From Arthonia radiata (lineage: Eukaryota; Ascomycota; Arthoniomycetes; Arthoniales; Arthoniaceae), in NCBI GenBank assembly GCA_002989075.1, contig PSQN01000001.1, positions 1,285,392 through 1,349,391 of the forward strand: DNA of 64,000 nucleotides. The letters are read 5' to 3'. The notes below the pieces were generated by a model, which did no database searches, was not told the DNA's origin, and saw only the letters and a list, made by a program, of their open reading frames with translations. This document shows positions 20,778 to 30,454 of the stretch, one piece after another (positions within the stretch are counted from its first letter, which is position 1; each line of letters opens with the position of its first letter). Both the position numbers and the translations under genes were made by a program.

Positions 20778-21397
20778 CTAGCAATCCGCACCCTCCACGA
20801 GCCCGTTCCACAAATCAGTGTGGAAGTCTTGCCCCTTAACCTGATCTATAGGGAATTGACACGAGTTGACAATGAGTTGAGCCGAGTCAGCAATGTTGTT
20901 GAACGATGGTAGCGTCTTCGGAGTGTTGTTCTGGGCATCAGTTAGCACTAGTCGGTATAAAGTATGCGGACGGAACGAACATCGTTGCACCAGATGATTG
21001 CAGCTGGCCGCTTACGCCCCTCAGGTGGGAGATGCCGTCCCCGATGGCGGTGGTAAGGGCCGATTCGGTGTTGATGTTGCAATTCACGGTATCACGCTTC
21101 TCGAGCTTCGCCTGTGGCTCGGATGCATTGACGTGGACGGGGCTGAACTCCTGCTCGAAGTTGGGATTGATCTCTATGAGCTGCGACCAGACTTGTTGGA
21201 TGGTGCCGTTGAGTTCGTGATAGGGGCCGTCGCGGGTGGCCTGGACACTCCAGGTGATTTCGTCGGTCATCTGGTAGCCATCTGGAATTGCTACAGCCTG
21301 TCGTAGCGTTCAGCATCATAGCAAAGACTGGGGTAATCGATAAGCATACAAAGCCGAGTGCGAGAGCTGTGAGTGACAGAGCGGAAATGAGCTGCAT
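20778..21397 (-). CDS. Small secreted protein, unknown function (effector candidate)
   Basis: Reconstructed three-exon gene: 21397-21350, 21297-21016 and 20930-20778. Introns are 21298-21349 (GTATGC..GACAG) and 20931-21015 (GTAAGC..CCCAG with GCTAAC branch site), and all phases are 0. The product is 160 aa, with a signal peptide (MQLISALSLTALALGFAVA), an acidic middle and three mature cysteines (in TVNCNIN, VNSCQF and the final GADC). The blocks ISHLRG and IADSAQLIVNSC recall a recurrent ascomycete small secreted protein family with ..YLRGVSGQ.. and IADGAQHI.. motifs, but I cannot name it. The family's usual cysteine-rich middle is not seen, possibly because of the intron choice. Function unknown. 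Confidence 0.68.
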
Positions 21398-22465
21398 CGT
21401 GTCTTGAATATCGTCTTGATGATTCCTTGTCGAGTTTGATGGAGTCAGATGATCAGTCGTTGGTATGTCGGCGCTTCGATTCTGGGGCTTCACAGGCGGA
21501 TCTCGACGCCTTATATATTCACAATTCATACTCGCTTGAGCCCACCACTGGTATAAGCATCAGAGACGAAGAGTCTGTTCTCGTCCTCGTGTAAGAATCG
21601 GAGCGGTGTAGACGGGAAGACAGAGACGGCCATCATTGTTGTCGGCAGCATGTGACGGAGAGTACGAGGCTTTGAGTTTGCAATGTTGCTCGCTCGCACT
21701 TACATAGAGTGACTGCGAAGACCATCGATGTAGAATCAGCACGCTTGCGTCTGACAGATAGGATCTCCAGCTAGTAGGCAAGCAATGGAGATGAGCGGTA
21801 CGGCTCTCTCGAGCAAGTTTGACGGTCAAAGCGACCCTCTAAGCTCTATCTCACGCCGCTCATTAGGCGAGACCAACAGACGACATATCATGTCTCTTTT
21901 GTGGAGTATCAGCATGACGCGGCTATAGGACACAAAAGCTTGATGGCGGGCAGCGCATAACGTGAGACCAGGCCCGACTCCATCGAGCTCGTGCGCATTG
22001 CTGCACTGCACTTGACAACTCCGAATCTGATACTTCTTCATCCTGCTGCACTGTCCGTTTCCGCATTACAATCCTATGGATACCATACGGTAGGTCTGGC
22101 ATTTCGCGAGTGGCCAAAATGACCTGCTCTCTTTCGTTTCCAGGAGTCGTTCGTGCACGGAGCGGTCATGCAGCCGTGCTTGATGGACGTGTTCTCGAGC
22201 TGCTGACATGCTTTGTATCATGCAGACGATGGACGCTTTTAGCAGACGGGACTCGGCTGCCGTATCGGTCTTCTCTGACGAGACACAATACCACGCAGTA
22301 GTAGTCCGTGAGACCGTCATTCCAGCCTCCGAATTCAGCCCTGGTGGAATCATGCCAGGAGCAGAGGCACACGCGTGGTGCAGAGGTCCGGCAAAGTGTA
22401 TGGGTGACTCGTCAGCACGTCAGCACCACCGGCACCTCAAGCTAAGCTTTGACTTGGCTACCTGG
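21398..22465. other. Gene-poor flank left of the foldback element
   Basis: About 1.1 kb with scattered short ORFs, none supported. Base composition is ordinary, in sharp contrast to the adjoining AT-rich element. Confidence 0.4.
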
Positions 22466-22474
22466 CAGGGATAC
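22466..22474. repeat. Left target site duplication of the foldback element
   Basis: CAGGGATAC, identical to 23451-23459 at the other end of the element. Confidence 0.75.
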
Positions 22475-23450
22475 TAGCCTCAGTCTACTCAGTCCCGTAG
22501 CAGGGTGGGCGCCTAATGCGGTAATCTACGCTCTACGGGTCTAAGGCTCGATAGCAGTCTTAGCGGACTTTATTAAATTTTAATCCTAAATTATTATCAA
22601 AATTAATACTTATACGTATACTGGTTTCTTAACTAATTTTTAATTAATTAGTTTAAAAACTATTACACTTAAATTTTAATGTAGAACGCTAAAAGAGCTT
22701 TTTTTATATTAATCTTCATTAAGTAAAATAAACTATATAAGAAGCTTAAAGTTAAAGTATATTTTATAATTATTAATAAATATGATACTTTAGAAGCTTC
22801 TAGAGAACTTAGAGATAGCTTAAAGAGACTTTAAAAGATTTAATATCTTTATATACTAAAAAAGCTACTATTAAGCCTTAGACCTAGTCTTAGTCTACTT
22901 AGACCCTTAAATACACTATATATACTATACTATTTTTCTTTAGATAATAGATATTCAAAGAATTCAAGATCTAATAGTAGCTTTTTTGGTATTTAAAGAT
23001 ATTAAAGGCTTTTAAGTCTCTTTTAAAGATCTTTATACTCTTTAAAAGTCTCTAAGTCTTCTAAAGCTAATACTTATAATTAATATTTTTTAAAAGTTAC
23101 TCTTTTGTATTATATAATATCTTATCTACTTAATAGTTTTTTTATAAAAAAAATTATTTACTAGCGTTTTATTTAAAGAATTAATTATAGTAATTTATAG
23201 ATTAATTAATTAAAAATTAGTTAAAAAATTAGTATATATATAAACACTATTTTTAGTAGTAATTTAGAATTAAAATTTAATAAGGTCTACTAAGACTACA
23301 ATCGGGTTTTAAGCTCGTAGAGCGTAAAATACTGCATCAGGCGCCCACCCTGCCCACGGGACTGAGTAGACTGAGGCTACCTTAGACCCTTCAGGCGTCC
23401 ATTACCTAAAGGGGAATAGCCCACAGAGGGGTCTGAGCGGGCTGAGACTA
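22475..23450. mobile_element. Non-autonomous foldback-type DNA transposon, RIP-worn
   Basis: A 976-bp element flanked by a perfect 9-bp direct repeat, CAGGGATAC (22466-22474 and 23451-23459), read as its target site duplication. Ends are inverted: TAGCCTCAGTCTACTCAG at the left, and the reverse complement of the right end begins TAGTCTCAG. Almost the whole element is two inverted arms of about 400 bp (22475 to about 22875, and about 22975 to 23379) around a short centre. The outer 110 bp of the arms are GC-normal and well paired; the inside is nearly pure A/T with few C or G, as RIP would leave. There is no coding capacity. A 9-bp duplication with long terminal inverted repeats fits Mutator-like or Foldback-like elements; a mobilising transposase must be elsewhere. 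Confidence 0.8.
23380..23450. repeat. Second, diverged copy of the element terminus
   Basis: Outside the inner right end (which stops at CTGAGGCTA, 23379) lies a further 71 bp ending TCTGAGCGGGCTGAGACTA. It aligns in the same orientation with the inner terminus (CTGAGTAGACTGAGGCTA) and also shares CAGGCG and CCTTAGACCC blocks with the subterminal part. The right terminus is therefore tandemly repeated or nested, while the left is single. Confidence 0.6.
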
Positions 23451-23459
23451 CAGGGATAC
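23451..23459. repeat. Right target site duplication of the foldback element
   Basis: CAGGGATAC, identical to 22466-22474. It lies about 150 bp upstream of the transporter start at 23609, so the insertion sits in that gene's promoter region. Confidence 0.75.
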
Positions 23460-23608
23460 ATCCACGTGACATTAACCCTATTGGGGCGGATCCATCCGTG
23501 TTCGTGAACTCGATATTACCATATTCGGCGATACCCGGCGATCCTGTCGCTCTGTTCACGCGTCAAGAGTTCGCGTCTTCCACGCTCCTCAACTACGACG
23601 CCAGCACC

Positions 23609-25167
23609 ATGCCAGACAACGGGAGCCTCAACACTCCGAACGCTGCCACAGGCTATTTCATTTTCGCACTTGCTACGGCAGTCATCGGCCCGCTGCTCTT
23701 CGGCTATCATTTGGTCTTACAAGTCCTGGCCGTGTGCAAAATGTTCCAAGCTGACTGTCGCAGGCGGAGCTCAATGTCCCCCAAGACGCGCTTACATGTG
23801 CAGGGAAAATCAACGATACCACCTCCTCAGCTCTGCCGTCATGTATTCCCATGGGCGCAACCGAGATAGGCCTAGTCAACTCCATCTTCACCGTTGGTGG
23901 TCTCATTGGCGCTCTTTTCGCTGGCCATGCCGCGACTACTTTGGGTCGGTTGAGGGCTATGCAGTATAATGACATACCTTTCATTCTGGGACCAGTGGCA
24001 GAAGCGCTTGCGCCGAACGTGGCAGTCATGGTAGCAGGTCGCTTTCTCTCTGGACTGGGCGCTGGTGCCGCTGTGGTCATCGTCCCGCTGTACATCTCAG
24101 AGATTGCACCCCCATCTAAGAAAGGCTTCTTCGGCGCCTTTACACAAATTGGCACCAACATCGGTATCTTCACAACACAGCTGATCGGGCTCTTCCTTAG
24201 TCGCGGCCACTTTTGGCGAATCATTCTTGCAGTCGGCGGCCTCTTCGGCCTCATCCAGCTCCTTGGTCTCTTCTTCAGTGTCGAGAGCCCCAAATGGACA
24301 TCACAACACAGGGAACCATCAACAGCGAAGGAAGATTTGAAGAAAATCCGAGGCACAGCATATGACATCGTAGAGGAGGTTGGCGCGTGGCACTTGCCGA
24401 ACGCTGAAGAGCGACAAGACGAAGAGACAGCATTGCTGAATGAGGATGTACAACCAACTCACGATGCACAGACGTCTGGCAAGCGCGGCATCATGAAGAA
24501 GGGTACTGTAGGCTTTCTACAAGTCCTCACACATCCTACATACAATCGCGCAGTGCTAGCTGTTGTCATTGTCATGGTCGCGCAGCAATTCTGCGGCGTC
24601 AACAGCATCGTTATATACGGTGTATCACTTCTATCTGATGTACTGTCGGCGTCAGCCGGCCTGCTGAACGTTCTTGTGGGAGTCGTCAACCTCGCTGTCA
24701 CGGTCTCGTGTGCACCGCTCATCGACAAGATCGGCCGAAAGACTTGTCTGCTAATATCAATGGCCGGCATGGGTACATCATCGCTTCTTCTCGCCATTGC
24801 GATTATCAATTCAATACCCGCGTTGTCTGTCATCTCTGTCTTGACATTCGTTACATCATTCGGGCTTGGTTTGGGGCCCGTGCCCTTCATCCTTTCCAGC
24901 GAACTGGTCGGTCCTGAGGCTCTCGGAGCGACGCAGAGCTGGGCACTTGCTGCCAACTGGACCGCTACCTTTGTCGTGACGTTCTTCTTCCCCAAGCTGA
25001 ATCAGGCCCTTGGCAAAGGCAAAGTATACTTTGTGTTCGCAGCGCTTGCAGCAGTGTCGGCGATGCTCACGGTCTGGCTAGTCCCAGAAACCAAGGGCAA
25101 GCGTGACGCGGACGAAGTCTGGGGCAGGAAGGCCAACCAAGCGACCAATGAAGAAGGTGCGGAGTAG
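23609..25167 (+). CDS. MFS sugar-porter-type transporter (possibly vacuolar)
   Basis: Twelve-helix major facilitator transporter. Exons are 23609-23713 and 23764-25167, with intron 23714-23763 (GTCTTA..CGCAG, branch GCTGAC), in frame, giving 502 aa. Sugar-porter landmarks are GPLLFGYHLAELN in helix 1, LGRLRAM, GRFLSGLGAGAAVVIVPLYI with SEIAPPSKKG, QQFCGVNSIVIYG in helix 7, DKIGRKTCLL, and PETKGK at the C terminus. The pattern resembles the yeast YBR241C/VPS73 group more than plasma-membrane hexose carriers, which is why a vacuolar place is possible. An odd weak donor (GTCTTA) is forced by the frame. The start lies only about 150 bp from the foldback element. Substrate unknown. Confidence 0.85.
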
Positions 25168-25403
25168 AGGCCCAGATGTCGCGTGCTCATGAATGATCTA
25201 ATACTGACACAACAATGGTGTAATCTTCATCTGGCACGCGTTGCATAGTGGACTTGCCAAGGTTATGTGCTCCCGTATATCTTGGGGCTAGTGTCGACGT
25301 ATGGCGCAAGACGAGGGAATGACACCCCTTCATGTTCTTTGCGTGGCTAGTCTGCCGCCCCTCTCTCGAACGAGATCATCTCTGGCTGTAAGTCTAGGTA
25401 AAG

Positions 25404-27519
25404 ATGGGCGCTCTCGAGAAGCTAGTCAGTCACGTCTCCAGCTTTCGCTCAGCCGATACAGAAACAACAGTTAATGAAGAAGAATGTTCTTTCAGTGTGA
25501 GGTAGGTTTGCAGCTTTCATAAGGTCCCTCCCACCTTGCGAGCAGGCGTTTGGCATTGTCCTCGAACATTGGAGACGGCTTTTTCGAAGACATACGCGTT
25601 TACTCAGCGCGTCTCTAGAGAATGACAGGGGTCGATGCTGATTTGTGCGGTCCAGGAGCTACGTCAAGGCCATTGGATGGTCGGTATTGCTTTCAACGGT
25701 CGTGATCATGGAGTCGTTCGACGTAGTAGTCACTACAGGTTTCTTCAAGCTCGACAGCTTTCAAAGGACCTTTGGCGATAAAACGCTGGGCCTTTCGGGG
25801 AATTACGAATACGAGGTATGTACAGGCTTCTTTCCCTTCGAACGCGTCACGCTAGGAGATCATTTGCAAGCAAACCCGTGATCGCTTCGACTGCTTTGAC
25901 AAGCTGACGCTACAGCAGAAAGCAAGCACACTCGAACGGTATGCTAATGTGAGTAATCGTAGATTTCGCCGAGCTATCAGTCCGCGATTGTCAACGCACT
26001 CCTTGCTGGCGAAATCGCCGGCCTCATACTGTGCGGGTGGATTGCGGAGCGCCTGGGCTATAGATGGACACTCACTGCTGCCCTCACCCTTCTGAGCTTC
26101 TTCCTGCTCGTACTTTTCCTCTCTGACAGCGTCTGGATGTTCATTGCTGGCCAGTTTCTTTGCGGGATACCTCTCGGCGTCTTTCAGACCTTACCTGTCA
26201 ACTACGCCCAAGACATTCTACCAGACTCACTCAAGCCCTACCTCACAACATACGTCAATTTCTGTTGGGCTTTTGGTGGCTTGCTGGGAAGTGCAGTGCA
26301 GCGTGCCACTATGCATGCACCCAATAACTGGTCTTGGCGATTGCCTATCGCGCTGCAATGGATCTGGCCGGTGCCGCTCATTGGCGGTATTCTCTTGGCG
26401 CCCGAGAGTCCGGTTTGGCTCGTGCGAAGGGAGCAGGCTGAGAAAGCTATGCGGAGTTTGACGGCTCTCACCCCAGGTAAGCCTCCTCTGCCAGACCCTG
26501 ACAAGGTGCGCTCCGGTGCTGCTTTGATTGGTTCAAAAGAATTCCAGGCGTAGGCTTTCCTTTCATACTAATATTGCCCACCTTTTGTCTGGATGTTTAC
26601 TAAGATACCTGAGCTCTGCAAACACAAACGCATTTCAGTGGCCATAACACCTGAATATCCAATGCAGAAGCTATGCAAATACATCATTGATGTTCATGGA
26701 GAAATATTATTACTAACATTCACGTTTGCAGAGCCTTGCCAAGCCCTTGAGACACTATCGCGCACAAATACCCGTGAAGAGGAGGTGACGAGCGGAGCAA
26801 ACTATCGTGACTGTTTTCGAAAAGCGAACGTGCGCCGCACAGAGGCGACTACAATGGTCTGGGCCATTCAAATCGCCTGTGGATCCACACTAATGTACTT
26901 CTCGACGGTATTCTTCGAAGAGGCTGGTCTGGAGCCTGACAAGGCATACACGCTGACGCCAATTCTGTACACCGTAGGCTGCGTTGGCACCTTCGTGAGT
27001 TGGTTCTTCGTGGCTCGTTACACTCGCCGGGCGTTGTACATGGCAGGTAATGCGCTAATGGCGGTCATTCTCTTCGGCATGGGCATTGCAGGGCTCTTTT
27101 CTGGCATGCAAGCTGCCAAATGGTAGGTCGATGAAATGGAAGGTGATTCCATCCGACAGAAGCATAGGCTGACGTGTCACTCCAGGGCCGCAGCTATCCT
27201 ACTGATTGGCTTCACTCTCGTGTATGACTGCACTGTTGGCCCCGTGTGTTATTGTCTGGTCGCGGAGCTTCCCTCGTTACGACTGAAGCAAAAGACGGTC
27301 CCTCTGGCTCGATGCGTCTACTTGGTCCTCGCAATCACGATGAATGTACTTGTTCCCCGTATGCTCGGACCCGAGGAGTGGAATTGGGGCGCGAGATCAG
27401 GATTCTTCTTCGGCGGCGGTTGTATCTTGGCCATGTTGTGGACCTACTTCCGACTGCCAGAGACAAAGGGTAAGACGGGCGAAGAGGTCGACGACGTGTT
27501 CCAGCGGCTGCAGGCATAG
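25404..27519 (+). CDS. MFS maltose/alpha-glucoside-type sugar transporter
   Basis: Plasma-membrane-type sugar/H+ symporter of the fungal maltose permease group. Five exons: 25404-25501, 25656-25815, 25963-26476, 26732-27122 and 27186-27519. All junctions are GT..AG and in phase, 498 aa, so the gene looks intact. The third intron (255 bp) is the longest here and ends with a textbook TACTAAC branch site and TTTGCAG. Landmarks are VVIMESFDVVVTTGFFKLDS in helix 1, GWIAERLGYRWT, PVNYAQDILP, APESPVWLVRREQAEKA, RRTEATTMVWAIQIACG, WNWGARSGFFFGG and LPETKGKTGEEVD. It sits 3' of a second, only distantly related sugar transporter in the same direction. The exact sugar is not determined. Confidence 0.85.
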
Positions 27520-28107
27520 CCTGCGCCGGCAGCTGAGTGATTTTTGGTGTAGACTAGCCATACAGCTGTCAGAGCTTAGTGCAAGAGGATGTCGTGTCCT
27601 CGACGCTGATCGGGTGCGTACATCTTTTTTCGGTGGCAGCTTCTGTCAAGTGCCGTGGCCGGTGAAGGGGGTGTCAGTGTCCGTAAGGTGGCGTGTCAAG
27701 CTCCTGCCCAAGGTGTCCGTCTTCAGACCCAGAGGCGCCGCGAAGGGCTTCGGCCGGGGTGCCTGACGGGCGGTCGATCCCCTCAAGTGCCGGACGTGGC
27801 CCCTGAATGACATGCATTGAACGCCCCCCGAGCTTGTCTAGTGCCCCTCCTTCCCGTAACGTAACGATGCTCGCCCCACCACTGACGTCCTCGTCCTCTG
27901 CTTCAGTGGTGCAACACTCTCTTCACGCTCGGTACTTTACCGACTCTGCCTGCCGACTGCTCATGGCTGCCTTTAAAGACTATACCTCTTGCCTCCTTGA
28001 TCATGGCCACCTATTGCCTCGCGCGCAGAGAAGACCGCAAGACATCCGCACACCTTTTCATAGCACTACCAACACCACCACTACTGTAGGAGACATAACG
28101 CTTGACA
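27520..28107. other. Intergenic, MetE-like promoter region
   Basis: No supported gene. The part near 27640-27780 is G/C-rich, then the strand becomes C/T-rich before the MetE-like start, as expected of a fungal promoter and leader. Confidence 0.4.
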
Positions 28108-29493
28108 ATGACCGCCAGAACTGCCCATGGCCCTCCCTTCCGGGCTGAGCATTTGGGATCGTTGCTTCGTCCACAAGATTTGCTGTCCAAACGCGATGAT
28201 GTAGACCATGGCAAGGCTACGGAGAAAGATCTGACCCCAATCGAAGACACGTCCATCAAGACTGTCGTTGAACAGCAGCTTGATATTGGCTTTCGCGGCA
28301 TTTCAGATGGCGAGTATCGGTACGTAAGCTCTACATCGAAAATTTGTAAGCGTACATACGTTTACGCTGACCATCAATCAGTCGCCACATGTTCTGGGGC
28401 GAGTGACCATGCAGAGGGACGTTCCGTGGTCACGCTGCTTACGCTTTGCAGGGACCTTCTTCCCCAACTTGAACGGCATGGAGGAGATACACAACCCTCC
28501 CGTGTCCATCTTCCGGACCTACATGCCGGATATTGCAGCGTTCGTCGAGGACAAGGCCAAGCCTGGCGAGTCTGTCATCTGCACTGGCAAGATCTCTCAC
28601 ACCGGTACATCGCCCAATCTTCCGCAATTCGAGTACGTGAAAACCATCCTGCCCAAAGAACAGTGGGGAGATGTGAAGATGACGTTGCCTGCTCCCGAGT
28701 GGTATCACATGCGGTACCGTGAAGGCGAAGCGTACTCCAAAGACGCCTACAGCAATGATGATGACTACTTCCATGACATTGCGGTCGCATACCAGAAGGA
28801 ACTGGACATACTTTACCAAGCAGGTCTGAGGAATGTGCAGATCGACGACCCAAATTTCTCCTGTAAGTAGCGACACTCTTCTCGCTGTCTACACTGTCGC
28901 GCTCATGGCATCACCTCGCAGACTTTTGCTCACAGCAGCTTATCGATGGGTGGAAGGAAGACAAGGCCAACAAGTACCCCTTGGACGATCTCCTCAAGAC
29001 CTACATCAAGTTCTACAATGAGTGCATATCAAAGGCACCCAAGGACATGCATATCGGCGTGCATATCTGCCGCGGCAACTTCGTAAACTCCCGTCACTTC
29101 TCAGAGGGCGGCTATGACGCTGTCGCTCAGACGTTGTTCAAGAATCTCAAAGTATCCACGTTCTACCTCGAATATGACACGCCACGTGCTGGCACCTTCA
29201 CTCCGCTGGTATATCTACCTGCCGACAAGAAGGCGATTCTTGGTGTGATCACGAGCAAATTCCCAGAACTTGAGCATAAGGCGAAGATGGTGGAGCGGGT
29301 GAGAGAGGGCGCCAAGTACGTCGCTCAAGGCACAGGAAAGAGTGAGGCGGATGCGATCAAGCAGCTTGGTGTGAGTCCACAATGTGGGTTTGCGAGCCAT
29401 TCGGGAGGCAATCTGCTTGGCTACGATGACATGTTGAAAAAGCTGCAGCTTGTCAGGGCTGTGGCGGATGAGGTCTGGCCTGGCGAGGCATGA
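28108..29493 (+). CDS. MetE-like (cobalamin-independent methionine synthase fold) protein
   Basis: Single-domain relative of the C-terminal half of MetE, cytosolic. Such fungal proteins are annotated as methionine synthase II-like, but true methyl transfer to homocysteine is unproven. Exons are 28108-28319, 28382-28398, 28452-28862 and 28922-29493, closing in frame at 403 aa. Exon 2 is a 17-nt microexon, and the following intron (28399-28451) must start with GC (GCGAGT) to keep frame; reading across gives GEYRRHMFWGTFFPNLNG. Family motifs are FRAEHLGSLLRP near the N terminus, IQIDDPNF-like NVQIDDPNFS, and the presumed zinc site HICRGN, Glu in YLEYDTP, and Cys in SPQCGFASHSGG. Confidence 0.85.
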
Positions 29494-30454
29494 GCAGCGC
29501 CTCACGGAATCACCAGGATGACTTGCAAGACCTTGTGCCACAGATGATGCAGGCTTTTAAAGGCCAATTGTAGCCAAAAAGAGCGTCACGCAAATTATTT
29601 AAAAGAGACGGTCCTTGAGCATGGTGCTCTCGTTGCCGAGGCACCGAGGGCTGTTACTTCCCACATCCGGAAGTCAATGACTACGCCACGTGACACCATG
29701 TTTACCTATTTTTCTCTTCGACCTCGCTCCTCCGCGATACAATACATGACCGATGTGCATAAGCAAGACCCATGAAGATTCGAAACTAGAGAGCAAATTG
29801 CGGCGATGGCCACATCATCTTCACGACCCCGTTCGCCCTTCGACCCCGATTTGGCTCGCGCTGCTGATGACACATGGCATCAATCGCATTTAGACACGAT
29901 TCTGTCTGCTCGAGTAACCTTTCGCCCCAAAGTGTCAATGTTGCCTGCTCGCAGGTACCGGGCGCCGCGTGCTGACATGAAGCTGGTATGTCCGATATAT
30001 GCTTGACGTTGATCCTAAGAACACAACGCTTCACTCAAAATGTGTACACCACTCGGTCTCGTCATCCTATTCGCCTGAAAGAGCATCTGAAGCATAGGCC
30101 AGGAATGAACTCTAGTCGTTCATAATGACGACGATCCGTCAGCAGCGCACTGACCCACTAAGGACACAGTGTGAGCTTCCTCCAATGCGATCCTGTACAC
30201 ACGTGTCAAGGCCAGATGGTTAAAGCTTTCGTTTAGCCTATGAGACCACCCTCTCCCATTCAAACTGCGGTCAGACTTTCATTTGCATGATCGATTGCCT
30301 TCATTGTTTTCACTTCGCAGGCTGTTTGTCACTAGCTACGTCAACAAGCAGGCATCACGCATCAGCCTGGTGTTTACTTCGTAGCCTACGGCCTTTTATC
30401 TAGACCTCCCGCTCTCAAGACTTTTGTTTCCTTTTTCTTCCATTCGTCTCGATC
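29494..30454. other. Intergenic, BCS1-like promoter
   Basis: No supported gene. A 66-codon ORF (29806-30006) starts well but has no recognisable feature. Directly before the BCS1-like start is a pyrimidine tract (TTTCCTTTTTCTTCC), typical of fungal promoters. Confidence 0.4.

Noticed and set aside
22475-23379. TA target duplication (Tc1/mariner style) around the inner inverted ends
   Set aside because: The inner ends are flanked by TA, but a 2-bp match is weak. A perfect 9-bp repeat flanking the outer ends explains the structure better.
25404-27519. Sugar transporter as a pseudogene, since it is split over several frames
   Set aside because: Four introns with proper ends, one with a TACTAAC branch site, restore a full 498-residue frame.
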